Shown here: one piece after another, positions 46,401-53,343 of the stretch
Layout: every line of letters starts with the position of its first letter
How positions within the stretch are numbered: the first letter of the stretch is position 1
IMG/VR virus record: IMGVR_UViG_3300028883_000049
Span: 1-64,000 of that record
Direction: 5' to 3' (one strand)
Origin: a virus
DNA: 64,000 bases
The notes under the pieces: generated by a model
Database searches by the model: none
What the model saw: the letters and a program-made list of their open reading frames with translations, nothing else
What the model was told of the DNA's origin: nothing
Position numbers and translations under genes: made by a program

Positions 46401-48676
46401 TGCGCCTCGCTCTCCAGGTCGCGAATCCCGTCATCAATCGCTTTTTTTCTTTCGCGAGCCTTAGCCGACCTGTCCCCCTTCAGACCATCCCTTTCTTTCC
46501 GCAACTGATCAATAGATGGCCTGTTCTTCTCAACAACAGCCTCATGTCCTGACAGAAGATCACCCCACACATCATTGATTTTTTGTGGAGTGATCCCGTC
46601 TGGAAAAACATATCCCTGAAAATCACCATCAAGGACGATTTTTTTGACATAATCAGGAAGCTTCGCTATTTCTTCGGACAACTCCCGCTCTTCGCTCGCG
46701 GTCCCGTCCCGTTCCTCGGTCCCTGCCTCTGTCCTTTGCCCTTCTGGTTGCTTTGACTCTTCGCCATCGTTGACCTCCTGTTGATAGGTTAATGCCCCTT
46801 TTTTCGGAGCGTCCGACTTTGCCCACTGCTTGAACTCGTCAACCGGCATGGCCGTTACCGCACCGGCCCCGTCCCAGCCCTCCTCATAGTTAGACAGGTA
46901 AATCTGTAAAGCGTCGGCTTCACCCTGCGCCCCGATCACGGCCTTATGTTCATCGAATGAACCGTCCTTGTTCTTCTGATCAATCACATAAACCGTGTCG
47001 GCAGTTTCCGCCTGCGGTCCCAGGAAGATATCGAGATGATCTTTATCGAAACCAACGGTCCCTTTAATGTAGCCGTAATGATGAGCAATCGGCGTTTCCC
47101 ACGCCTTGCCGTCTTCGTCCACACCCTTGCGGAAAGAACCGGCTGGATTCTCGATACTGATATCAAGCCCCTGCAGTACCACATGCCCTTTCTTGTAGTT
47201 TCCCGCTTCTTTCTGTGCCGCGCTCGGCTCAGGCACGTCATTCGCAGGCGATGTCGCTGCGTCGTGCGCCTTAAAATCAACTTCTCCTAACCCTGCCCCC
47301 TCATCTTCGCCCCACACTGGTGGCACTTCTTGCGCGACGACTGTTTCTTGCCGCATTTCGGGCAAATCGCCATAAATATCCTCCATTGGCTGCTGATCCG
47401 GCTCAACGTCCGACAATCCCTCATCGTTTCGTATGCCAAAACTATCATTTAAGACTGATTCCTGGGTCCCTTCGATACCAACATCCTGCTGAATCGGCCC
47501 TTCTTCGGTCGCTGGCGCTTGCGGAGCCATACCCACCGCTTTTTCCAGTGGCCCCTTTGGTTTTTCCGGCTTCACCTGTTGCGGAGCCATGCCGCCGACA
47601 GGCTCCCCTTCTGTCGGTTCTACAGTCTCCGGCGTGCGTGGCTTAGAAACCACAGCCGTCGGCACAGCGCCCATACTGCCACCCACTGCACCAGCCCCGG
47701 CAGACTCTCCCATTCGCGCCAGGTTCTCAGCCGTGAACATTTTATAATTCGGATCGTTCAGCTTCAGGTTCACCAGCGACAGGAACTCCTGCCCCATTTC
47801 CTGCCCCGCCTCCTGCGGAGATTGCAGCGCCGCTTCCTTGGCGATTCGCGCCACCAGGTTTCCATCACCCTTCTTCAGTGCCCGCCTGAACACTTTGCCG
47901 GTTTCGGCCCCCAGCGCCTTGTCGATAAAACGCACGTTACCACCGGCCAGTTCCAGCAGCGCCGCAGCAAAACCGGTTCCCAGAGCTGCCGTCACACTGG
48001 CATCTTCAACCCCGTACTCATCAACCCCCTCACCAAAATTTCCACCCGCCTCCATCTGCCAGGTCGCACCGACTGCGCCCGCCTTAGCCCCGAACGATTT
48101 CAACAGCTTTCCGGTCGCTACCTTCTGCGCTGTTTTCTTTTCGATCCCGCGCTTGACCAGATCGTTGGTTAATTTCTTGATCCCCTTTTTCAGGATCGTC
48201 CTGCCCAATAAACCGCCCGTAGCTGTCCCAGCTCCAGGCATCGCTATCGAACCGACAATCGCCCCGCCTATGGCTTCGGCCATTGACGGCAACAGGTTTC
48301 CTGCGGTATACGCTACCCACCCCAACGGATCTGACTTGAACCCCGGCTTTTCATACAGCGACGCCTCGCGCTGATTCTTTTCATAAAGGTCAAGCCCCCA
48401 GTCACGCAACGAATCAAATCCCGTAGCCTCGCCTGCCAAGGCCATGGCTCCGCCACCCATCGCCTGCATGGTGTCAATACCACCCAACAACCCACGCGTC
48501 GCGTCGCTGTATTTTTCGCTGTTTTCAATCCGAGCCTGTTCATCTTTTTCGGCCAGGCGACGGTCGGCAACCTGCGAAGCCGCCGCTATCGGGTCTTCAG
48601 ATAACGGCGGTTCGATTTCGGCTTGGGATTGTTCTGGTGAAAGGTATTTAAGAAAATCGGCGGCATAATTCGGCAT
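37463..48676 (-). CDS. giant polyvalent virion protein, 3737 aa
   Basis: One uninterrupted 11.2-kb ORF. From motifs, in order: Gly/Ala-rich membrane-active segments (about 60-350); an inorganic-pyrophosphatase-like polyvalent domain (about 485-625, YKKGHVVLQGLDISIENPAG); and a cytosine-methyltransferase-like domain (about 1050-1265: SLFDLSGEWS, PCTDFAVSG, AIENPVG). Then an LPD1-like region (about 1785-2130, NGELALAFGARGHG and HEWFHALDHY), a metallopeptidase-like HEWHGHGG near 2284, and an ADP-ribosyltransferase-like domain (about 2455-2710, YHGSPHSFDRF, YGYGLYFASS). A large helical hydrophobic C-terminus (about 3100-3600, PLGRTLYTFQSY) completes it. Such proteins are packaged and injected with DNA to protect or reprogramme it. 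Downstream of internal virion genes. Confidence 0.85.
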   Translation of the reverse strand: MPNYAADFLKYLSPEQSQAEIEPPLSEDPIAAASQVADRRLAEKDEQARIENSEKYSDATRGLLGGIDTMQAMGGGAMALAGEATGFDSLRDWGLDLYEKNQREASLYEKPGFKSDPLGWVAYTAGNLLPSMAEAIGGAIVGSIAMPGAGTATGGLLGRTILKKGIKKLTNDLVKRGIEKKTAQKVATGKLLKSFGAKAGAVGATWQMEAGGNFGEGVDEYGVEDASVTAALGTGFAAALLELAGGNVRFIDKALGAETGKVFRRALKKGDGNLVARIAKEAALQSPQEAGQEMGQEFLSLVNLKLNDPNYKMFTAENLARMGESAGAGAVGGSMGAVPTAVVSKPRTPETVEPTEGEPVGGMAPQQVKPEKPKGPLEKAVGMAPQAPATEEGPIQQDVGIEGTQESVLNDSFGIRNDEGLSDVEPDQQPMEDIYGDLPEMRQETVVAQEVPPVWGEDEGAGLGEVDFKAHDAATSPANDVPEPSAAQKEAGNYKKGHVVLQGLDISIENPAGSFRKGVDEDGKAWETPIAHHYGYIKGTVGFDKDHLDIFLGPQAETADTVYVIDQKNKDGSFDEHKAVIGAQGEADALQIYLSNYEEGWDGAGAVTAMPVDEFKQWAKSDAPKKGALTYQQEVNDGEESKQPEGQRTEAGTEERDGTASEERELSEEIAKLPDYVKKIVLDGDFQGYVFPDGITPQKINDVWGDLLSGHEAVVEKNRPSIDQLRKERDGLKGDRSAKARERKKAIDDGIRDLESEAQAALYFSEEALNNAQENLTERITKKLETEHGIPVDETRDRVFDLIATLSDGRQNEYGWKKPIDQQLIDSVIEGRKKTKDENSTEQAEVVADSATVAEGETAGQDGVSAEDDQATGKEGRSSQAEQIKPKHIQVLRKTAKGKGLKVRSKQKDGTYPIIDKEENQVYVAKDRLDVERFLEGYEAKVDEGPLFDEDKNKSVAPEHQAEGVDDRELSEIVDEFNQYQRQQVEGDFKVHHLFDPPKKSEVVRLNDKVKVYVKDHGWMTRADAEKKIRSWEDHAVQQGKESQKGKNDNSDKVVISLFDLSGEWSLPWEQAGYDVYRFDIQDLMKNTLLDEDGNHRDVNVGDVHEFSTQFFNDLFASFDGKHVHAVLAACPCTDFAVSGARHFAAKDSDGRTAKSVALVHQTLATIEHFKPSIWAIENPVGRIEKLGGLPPWRLSFDPNHVGEDYTKKTLLWGRFNADMPVSPTEPTEGSKMHKKYGGKSLATKNARSVTPEGFAYSFFMANNAVDHPVDAIAWKYDRLDRGLVERAVNAGLTEKDIDSLVEDDYWQDLNDEAAEEALRNAIEGRGEGRGEGVVSNKLKYVSRLENMKTKAKEKLVELHEEVKRHSDSAGIPVVGGFKDGANPSNTPRALMNLKKMAHALEYGHERPGIGISVFFDHDGKKGRSKWDRKRLDDAFAEFEKDINTDFRGDDYYLIQEEDYAQGRVIYWPSKNSKTKIKGWHELESGLFAGVAFTYLENAPDYFIVSPTEKINVSGSNGIGTTLEGAVADLQDKLKKNAQFTYEIEEKEWSREDLEELANWKLRMVAKARGVEKADTARIKTLIDRVITSRTEKKPSIQKIDDLGEKIGGARKDLAVKTGKKSAAKKQSKGWRSRYHLVQIENEVVRRNGQMVESENNGKWAFFDTRKKSKWGGPSPMGRRYFDSEAEANEVLPLMVAAQKHRVYSVGDGKFTIYRNVNDRKRVRVIPEEFDSRDDAMRFMAVNAENILTTKLNFGEEILPRPEVVYRSGVERRKGDVAGEDFMQRFGFRATEFGNWNNQEERQQVMNHAYDALLDMADILEIPPAAVSLNGELALAFGARGHGLVGAAAHYEPQYAVINLTKMAGAGHLAHEWFHALDHYVGRLDSKAKSEKTQNKSGNLVYPSQDRSYLFASHGFLSEHRSKARKELADAYKDLIKTMTHKAETYVEDTRRADDFVDRSRQDLADRLKAIRDYLAKPLDPKYYKRKNKPASEEQLARFDQLAEMLINGESNTALETEFVLNEKQRSRWSVSGRRTNAVLDEMSAIYKAVRGRSGFSENGDNTIGRLAGPMRIYRERINQLKEAREETPKVKNVPTEFRNQAVAADQGRGDSYWSTPHELAARAFAAYVEDKLADQKAGNDFLAYHAHGAVPVPIYPEGLFRPYPEGEERKAVNKAFEKLFSTFETKETDTGIAMFSRGEVSKGVSVTLSDVEFDAAFARITAGRVNRKRFVIAATASDLPAAIQDDINKQGGNPNDIHGVFHRGKVYIVKDRITSEKMLEEVLFHEWHGHGGLFAMMGQDGEALQAKMIELYGMLKPGEMLRISNKYGFRLNRYAKALRKAGYSDDVRHATLMEELLAHMAMEHSQGKIATKIKEIIGMIRDWLRRNNFMALAELGESDLALLLKKARAYAEVGAWSKDGPAVAVDGNLLLEKLKEKGITEEMLVKTLSGAKFSAAYHGSPHSFDRFSTDNIGTGEGAQAYGYGLYFASSRAVAEHYKKALSDSAWDTADGLMSHFMVVEHMVREMERAGHITRHSSMRAIAENVTAGIAEAKSVDKYLRDYDMPTGQYAEMYQSAVSAAKNLDIKPRKGNLYQVELAPSEEEYLLWDELLSKQSKKVSDVLLRHPEFAGGTISDAHRGSDFYGFVSREIGNPSGRAKKMIETAGFDPYGDIGGFSNNQIASKYLHTLGIRGIKYLDGTSRGKGEGDYNYVIFSDDDVEITAKFMLRDKMDAAKKLMAEMTPDNKGLPFKKLSDFMPERMKQAIGGVLSNPHYGSRKSKWRTQAYELALERGARGNEIKYEVMAAKPEEGYAGLEGVRDFWHTAKKEEREQFDKLMVEGDINETVYSPEQLSGSKNPLGKPVPKKVQDAYFAARQTLEHASEEMFDRLGRLRLVPYEGTEYYDELVRLLDEKPTKAALAKKFNLNIHAVRAYRRIMKSRSDVEGVLGKFRREPSFDTLVEDIMAGRTKVEIQKNHSMKDNWYMNLYDEARVAVDAANIDIVTAANFRSQKYFKTLKDILARGEDHPMLEKEELYNAYLGVQEYDSELAKLRSQWGKVKGYMPRIRKDGEQHVKVYQVDDDGTFTEVWMQPAKTKGGANILRGRVEKNLKDYIPHSFDSDAVYEVVVEPNRATPEEIFLGIGSHRAIEGLLSKAFDKATDAGVIEDGLSVQRQVLRILADEISARGFGRHRLNRANHLIEGYETENVPGIMAQFVGGMAGWLSKSEFAMRSNRLMGQIPADRPNDKVWVREYVDDALKNSTYIDQWFGTARSFAALMYLGFKASSAMLNATQNYVWGQAKLSSYTKRATRRLLAAQRDVIKDHLLMKAGKEGVLTEEERWVLDEGLRRGRSHANYVRAMSGLDDNGGVLGKGQSGLRWLTEKAMIPFQAVETYWNREPALLAAYRVFKAKGMTKEQALKKAERFVDDVHFVIGKENVPAMLRKMGPLGRTLYTFQSYTHNYLLGMLTSLTRGEFGVVMRSLTALMLFGGLAAMPFGDDLDKWYRRMFGERPLRMLERWLRETGNQYVDFGDQVADFVLHGAPALGGVNFSRAIGVNIPWLSPDDESLAERVTGVWGGMAQKVRYASNAAAKGDAYRAVEQLSPEAMANIMRAYRLYADGTETMSGRPIFGSDGRQQHYTPKEAIIRSFGFMPLKPSKETEKRWDARRAKQYWQDRKADLLARYRASDKRMDVLRDIVKFNRKILKSPSGILVSPITSQTLRRALRAKPNRRELVYNR

Positions 48677-48687
48677 AACGGCTCCAC

Positions 48688-50790
48688 CTACTGTTGAGAT
48701 TTAACGATTTCGTTTTTAATCGCGTCCGCTCCCTGCGGGTTTACCTGGGCATACTCCTGCAGCGCTTCCGGCTTTTTCTCCGCACCAGCGGTTCCATAAC
48801 GGCTCTTGGCCCAATCCTGAAACGCCTTGAACACCTGACCAATATCAGATTTCAGCGCCTGCGCCGGGTTCACCACAAAATAATCGGCAATCTGGTTCAG
48901 CCCGCTCATAACGAACTGATAAGGTACGCCCAGAATCTTGGCCCCGGTTTCATTCACCGCCGCGTTATAGTCCGCATCCGATACCGGCTTACCACCGATC
49001 ATGCGTGGCTGCTTCGGCACACTGAACGCAGGTGCGGCCATCCCCCCTCCAGCACGTTCAGAACTCCCCGCTTGTGATTGCATCCCACCGGACTGCTCCC
49101 GTTTTCCTTGCGCCCGCTGTTCCAGCAATCTGAACAGCTCCGGATTCTCACCGGCAACCTGCTTCACCGCCTCGGCCCGCGCCGCCTCGTCCTTGATCGA
49201 CGCCAGGTAGTTTTCCAACTGAGCCGCCCCTTCCTCGGTCGCCGGAACCACCGCAAAGGTCTCGTCGCCACCTCCGACTGAAGGTTCAGCTTGCCCACCA
49301 CGGGCATGACCACTCTCAACCTGAACGTGCTTGCCGCTGTACGTGTACCACTGCTCAGGGTCTTTCCGGCTGATATAACGCTCGGTATTGGCAATCTGGC
49401 CGTCCAGGGTTTTCAAAGCCTTTTCAATGTTGCTCTGATCAAGAACCTCGCCTGTCAGAGGATCGAAGCCCTTCTCAACCGAAGCACGGCTTTTGTATAG
49501 CCCGTCAAGCTTTGTCGTCCACTGGCGGAATTCATCTTCGCCCATTGTTCCGCTGCCACCGCCACCACCGGACGCCCCACCGGCCTTGCCTGCCTTCACC
49601 CACTGCGGAACCTGGGCAACTTTCTTCCCGCTCTTTTTATCAAACGCCACATGGTACGGTTTGCCACCAATATCCACATTGTCACGCCAAACAAGCTCAC
49701 GATCAGCACCCTTACGCTTTTTGATAAGCAGTTCAGCCGCATTTTTAATATTCCCTCCGGCTTCGGCAACAGCTTCCAGCTTTTTCTTTTCGTCCGCGTT
49801 AAAACCAACCAGATCACTCAACGCACCGGCCTGTTTCGTCCCTTCAAGACGTTTGCGCTGTTCTTCGCGCAAGCGCTCAGCGTTCTCCCAATAACGGTCC
49901 AGCACCTTCTGCGCTGTAGCATCATCCATCCCGGCCAAGGACGCCAGAACAGCCTTTGAGGCCCGTTCGGCGAAATCAGTCTGGGCATACAGATCACCAA
50001 TCCGCGCTGTCGACACCACGTCGTTCGGGTCGTTGCTGCGCCTATTGCTCATCGGCGCACGATAGCGCTCACCCGTTTCCGGGTTCACCCCTTCCAGCAA
50101 CACCACCACCCGTGCATCCTGGATCTTGTCAACTCCGGTCCCGTCAATTAAAAATTCAACCGGGCGTCCCTGCCCATCCTTGAAAACCTGACTGCTCCCG
50201 CTCACCGCAGGAAACACCCGGCTGAAGCGGGCGAACAGCTCAGGGTCCAGATCTTCACTGATCCGCGTGCGCTGACCCAGCAGCTTCCCACCCATCTGCT
50301 CCGACAACCCGACAATACTGTTTTTCAACGCTGGCGCGATCTGCGCCTGCTCCTTCAGCTCGCCAACAGTCTGCGGAAGAATCCCAACCGCCCGCAAAGC
50401 GCCGCCCGCTTCCCACATCTTCGGCTTGACTTCCTCAGGAACGATATCGCCTTTGGCCACCCGGTCGAACCAGGGCCACAGCTGGCGCATCACCTCGTCC
50501 TGTTTCTGCTCGTCGAACGCCTCGTCAAAACTCACATGAGCTGCCGGATCAAGCTTCGCAACATCCTCAGTCGTATAAGTTCCGCCGTCCAGTCGCGCCA
50601 GGGTCGAAGCAGCGCTACGCTTTTCAGCTGCCACCTGGTCCGCTTCGCGATCTTTCCGCTCAGCCCGCTTATAAGCGTTCATACGCATATCGAACAATTG
50701 GTCCTGCTGTTTGTCCGCGTTCACTCCGCGCCGAAAATCGCGCATCGTGTTCAAGCTGCGAAAAAATGTCCCTGCCGGGTTAAATTGCAT
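48688..50790 (-). CDS. internal virion protein, 700 aa
   Basis: Helical, Ala/Lys/Glu-rich protein starting MQFNPAGTFFRSLNTMRDFR with coiled coils and a Gly/Ser-rich linker (about residues 405-420). It lies immediately upstream of the giant polyvalent gene and downstream of small tail genes, where podoviruses encode internal core/ejection proteins. No catalytic motif seen. Function from position. Confidence 0.65.
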   Translation of the reverse strand: MQFNPAGTFFRSLNTMRDFRRGVNADKQQDQLFDMRMNAYKRAERKDREADQVAAEKRSAASTLARLDGGTYTTEDVAKLDPAAHVSFDEAFDEQKQDEVMRQLWPWFDRVAKGDIVPEEVKPKMWEAGGALRAVGILPQTVGELKEQAQIAPALKNSIVGLSEQMGGKLLGQRTRISEDLDPELFARFSRVFPAVSGSSQVFKDGQGRPVEFLIDGTGVDKIQDARVVVLLEGVNPETGERYRAPMSNRRSNDPNDVVSTARIGDLYAQTDFAERASKAVLASLAGMDDATAQKVLDRYWENAERLREEQRKRLEGTKQAGALSDLVGFNADEKKKLEAVAEAGGNIKNAAELLIKKRKGADRELVWRDNVDIGGKPYHVAFDKKSGKKVAQVPQWVKAGKAGGASGGGGGSGTMGEDEFRQWTTKLDGLYKSRASVEKGFDPLTGEVLDQSNIEKALKTLDGQIANTERYISRKDPEQWYTYSGKHVQVESGHARGGQAEPSVGGGDETFAVVPATEEGAAQLENYLASIKDEAARAEAVKQVAGENPELFRLLEQRAQGKREQSGGMQSQAGSSERAGGGMAAPAFSVPKQPRMIGGKPVSDADYNAAVNETGAKILGVPYQFVMSGLNQIADYFVVNPAQALKSDIGQVFKAFQDWAKSRYGTAGAEKKPEALQEYAQVNPQGADAIKNEIVKSQQ

Positions 50791-50800
50791 TGTCGCCTCC

Positions 50801-51055
50801 CTAGCTTGCCAGCCCGAAACCAGCCAGTCCGCCGAGAATCCCGGCGGTCACAATCCCCACAGGTCCAGCCCCGGCCATAAATGCTATCCCGGCACCTACG
50901 CCCGCACCACCCACGCCGGAGGTGACTTGCGCCTGTTTCTGCTGCATATCCAAAGTGTCTTCCGCGTTTTCACGGGCCTCATCAAGATCAGACGCCCTTT
51001 TCAACCCGCGCATCGCCGAACTGCGCTGCCCCATTGCCATGCCCGCAACACTCAT
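50801..51055 (-). CDS. small Gly/Ala-rich virion-region protein
   Basis: 84 aa. The C-terminal half is a hydrophobic glycine-rich segment (VGAGIAFMAGAGPVGIVTAG), possibly membrane-inserting, like ejection-related proteins. Adjacent to the 700-aa gene. Confidence 0.6.
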   Translation of the reverse strand: MSVAGMAMGQRSSAMRGLKRASDLDEARENAEDTLDMQQKQAQVTSGVGGAGVGAGIAFMAGAGPVGIVTAGILGGLAGFGLAS

Positions 51056-51056
51056 A

Positions 51057-51560
51057 TCACTCTCCGCTCATTCCGTAGGATCTCCCGGCCACATTGGGAA
51101 CCCCCGTGGTCATGATTTCCATATCGCGTTCTTTCAGTTTCTGCCGTGTTGTGTTTGCCGCACCGGCCATGGTCGCGGTTTTTTCCAGGTCGGCCAACCG
51201 GTCCATACTCGCCTGGGTTTGCGCATCAGGTGCCATCCCCAACCGCGACATGGTTGTTCTCTGGTTTTTCTTCGCCGTATCAAAACTCTGACCAACCAGG
51301 TTTTTCGCCTCGCTCACCGACGTCTCCACGATCTCAGGATTTTCCGTGGTCAGGTTGCTCAGAAGGTCCATGGTGAAAGGCTTGAAGTTTTGCTCCCAAT
51401 CGTTATAAAGAGCCAGCGTCACCTGGGCATAATTGTCACTGGCCTTGTTCAGCACCGAAAGCAACGGCAACCCCGTTGCCGGATCGCTGACAGCTTGCGG
51501 CGCTTGCTCTTCCGGCTGCGAAGAAAGCCATGAAAAACCATTCGTTCGTTCTTCAGCCAT
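51057..51560 (-). CDS. virion-region protein, 167 aa
   Basis: Helical protein with Pro/Ala-rich start (SWLSSQPEEQAP) and heptad-like helices. Packed between small tail genes; probable internal or tail assembly protein. Unrecognised family. Confidence 0.55.
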   Translation of the reverse strand: MAEERTNGFSWLSSQPEEQAPQAVSDPATGLPLLSVLNKASDNYAQVTLALYNDWEQNFKPFTMDLLSNLTTENPEIVETSVSEAKNLVGQSFDTAKKNQRTTMSRLGMAPDAQTQASMDRLADLEKTATMAGAANTTRQKLKERDMEIMTTGVPNVAGRSYGMSGE

Positions 51561-51572
51561 AACTAACCCCCT

Positions 51573-52187
51573 TTAAGGGTGATATGGGCTGGCCATACCA
51601 CCGACACGCCCGACGCCAACACCCGTGTTTTTATTGTTGTATCCCCCCTTCGACCAGTCCATCCCCGCCAGAATCCCAGCCCCGGCCATCGCCGTGTCGA
51701 TATTGGCAAAACGGCTCTGCTGTTTATTGAACATCCTGTTGATTTCATCGGACACCGATTCCCGCGCCACATCGCCGATCCCCTCAACCGCTTCGGTCTT
51801 TTGGCCCATACCGATGTTCGCCACCTGGTTCATTCCGGCCAGCTGCGTGTCATCAACCCCCCGCGTTGCCGATACGGACGCTCCGGCTCCAGCTGAACCA
51901 ATATCGTCCTCCGCTTCTTCCAGTGCCATGATCGCCTTGCCGCTGTTCGGGTTTATGCCGCTGCGGGTCAACGTCTTTTCCATTCCACTGGTGGCCTGAG
52001 ACAGGTCGGCATTGGTGATCCCTCGTGCAATCTCCTTGTCCGCCGTCTTATCTGCCGCTACGCCCTGCGACCAGCGCTGTATCACCGGAGCAAAGTCAGT
52101 GACATAGGTATTCCATTCCTTGACACCAACTTCAGCATCCGCTTTTTGCGCTGCGGTTTCCTTGACTTCGTTATCCGGGTTACTCAT
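51573..52187 (-). CDS. virion-region protein, 204 aa
   Basis: Helical, with a Gly/Asn-rich C-terminus (GGYNNKNTGVGVGRVGGMAS). Start 52187 has GGGAGG upstream and overlaps the previous stop. Probably tail or ejection component, by position. Confidence 0.55.
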   Translation of the reverse strand: MSNPDNEVKETAAQKADAEVGVKEWNTYVTDFAPVIQRWSQGVAADKTADKEIARGITNADLSQATSGMEKTLTRSGINPNSGKAIMALEEAEDDIGSAGAGASVSATRGVDDTQLAGMNQVANIGMGQKTEAVEGIGDVARESVSDEINRMFNKQQSRFANIDTAMAGAGILAGMDWSKGGYNNKNTGVGVGRVGGMASPYHP

Positions 52188-52578
52188 AAACAACCTCCCA
52201 GCGGTATTTGCGATCCACAACCGTCCAGCCTTTACGCTCATACCCTGTGCGCGGGGACCGAAACTCAATATCAATCGCGCCGATTTCTTTTGCGATACGA
52301 ATAATCTCCGGCATGAACACCTCGAACGGGTCGCTCTGGCCGCGATAAAAAGCCGCCTCTACATAAAGACGGATCTTCAGCGAGAACAGGTCAACATGCT
52401 TGGTACAGATTAAAAATCCGTCAACCCCAGCCGCCATAAACAGCGTCCAGTCACCGGAAACGCAGCGGGAATAAACATCTTCCGGTCGCCACTCCGGCTG
52501 AAATCGCTTTTTAATATCTTCAAGGCCCGGCCTGACCTGATCCCAGACCTCGCGAATGTCAGTAATTTCCAGCTTCAA
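52180..52578 (-). CDS. GNAT-acetyltransferase-like virion-operon protein
   Basis: 132 aa, TTG start preceded by GGAG. Outline resembles small acetyltransferase-fold proteins found in podovirus tail regions (LFMAAGVDGFLICTKH, then IRIAKEIGAIDIEFRSPRTGYERKGW). The fold's acetyl-CoA loop is not clear, so activity is doubtful. Site C palindrome lies 10 nt upstream. Confidence 0.55.
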   Translation of the reverse strand: MKLEITDIREVWDQVRPGLEDIKKRFQPEWRPEDVYSRCVSGDWTLFMAAGVDGFLICTKHVDLFSLKIRLYVEAAFYRGQSDPFEVFMPEIIRIAKEIGAIDIEFRSPRTGYERKGWTVVDRKYRWEVVYE

Positions 52579-52588
52579 TCTCGACTCC

Positions 52589-52607
52589 GTTCACTATGTT
52601 ATTGAAC
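52589..52607 (-). promoter_or_regulatory. 19-bp palindrome, site C
   Basis: GTTCACTA-N3-TATTGAAC, one mismatch. Followed at 52611-52637 by a weaker relative of the 19681/37224 element. Stands in the 62-bp gap before the 132-aa gene. Confidence 0.6.
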
Positions 52608-52640
52608 AGCGTTAGCACAACATAAGTACGAAGAACAGCA

Positions 52641-52958
52641 TTAATCGTCCCGCACTTTTCTCGCCAGCATCGGAACGGCCTTGGCCAGCAATTTCAGTAC
52701 CCGGCTGTTAAACGCCGTATCCTTGGCCAATATTTTCAACGCGTCCCTGGCCGCTACCGGAAGGGCTGCATAGTTCGTATCGATATACGCCTCGATCTGC
52801 ACGTCAGTAAGTCCGGACAGAGCGGAAAGATTGCTTGCAAAAAAAGCATCAATCTCCTCCGGGGTTTTTTCGATAAGAGAAAGAAAGAGGCTGTCGGTCT
52901 TCACACCAACTTCCGTCTGCTCCTCTACTGTGCCCCTGTAATCAACATCAAACGGCAT
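52641..52958 (-). CDS. virion-region protein, 105 aa
   Basis: Starts MPFDVDYRGTVEEQTEVGVK with GGAG upstream; C-terminal half helical (YAALPVAARDALKILAKDTA). Small structural gene of unknown role. Confidence 0.55.
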   Translation of the reverse strand: MPFDVDYRGTVEEQTEVGVKTDSLFLSLIEKTPEEIDAFFASNLSALSGLTDVQIEAYIDTNYAALPVAARDALKILAKDTAFNSRVLKLLAKAVPMLARKVRDD

Positions 52959-53334
52959 TGACTGTCTCCGTAAAATCACGATAGGGTCGGTTTCTGAACA
53001 TCAGATTGAATGCTTTCGGAATGGTCGATTTTATCGTCCCGACACCATCATTGACCGTATCGTAAAACTCCCCGTTGATATAAACATCCGTTCCGACAGG
53101 TATTCCTGAAATATTCGCCGTGTCGCTTCCATCTGCTGCGATTTGCGTTTTATCAATTACGATAGGCATTGACTGGCGAATGGTAATCCCGTCCCCATCC
53201 CACCTGTAGTTTTGAACTAGGTCAGAGTCGATTGGTGATCCATCAGGCACAACAATACCGCCGGGATCATGATTCCCAAAGATTGTTTCCGCCCGAACAA
53301 TAATATTGGCTTCACCTAAAAATATCTGCCTCAT
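52948..53334 (-). CDS. virion-region protein, 128 aa
   Basis: Beta-type protein (MRQIFLGEANIIVRAETIFG, IRQSMPIVIDKTQIAADGSDTANISGIPVGTDVYING). Possibly a tail-tip or fibre-associated protein. The second half resembles Ig-like repeats of phage structural proteins. Confidence 0.55.
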   Translation of the reverse strand: MRQIFLGEANIIVRAETIFGNHDPGGIVVPDGSPIDSDLVQNYRWDGDGITIRQSMPIVIDKTQIAADGSDTANISGIPVGTDVYINGEFYDTVNDGVGTIKSTIPKAFNLMFRNRPYRDFTETVNAV

Positions 53335-53343
53335 TGTATCCTC

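Noticed and set aside
37463-48676. N4-type virion RNA polymerase (similar size, about 3500 aa)
   Set aside because: No T7-like polymerase motifs are present; the recognisable motifs are those of polyvalent injected proteins.
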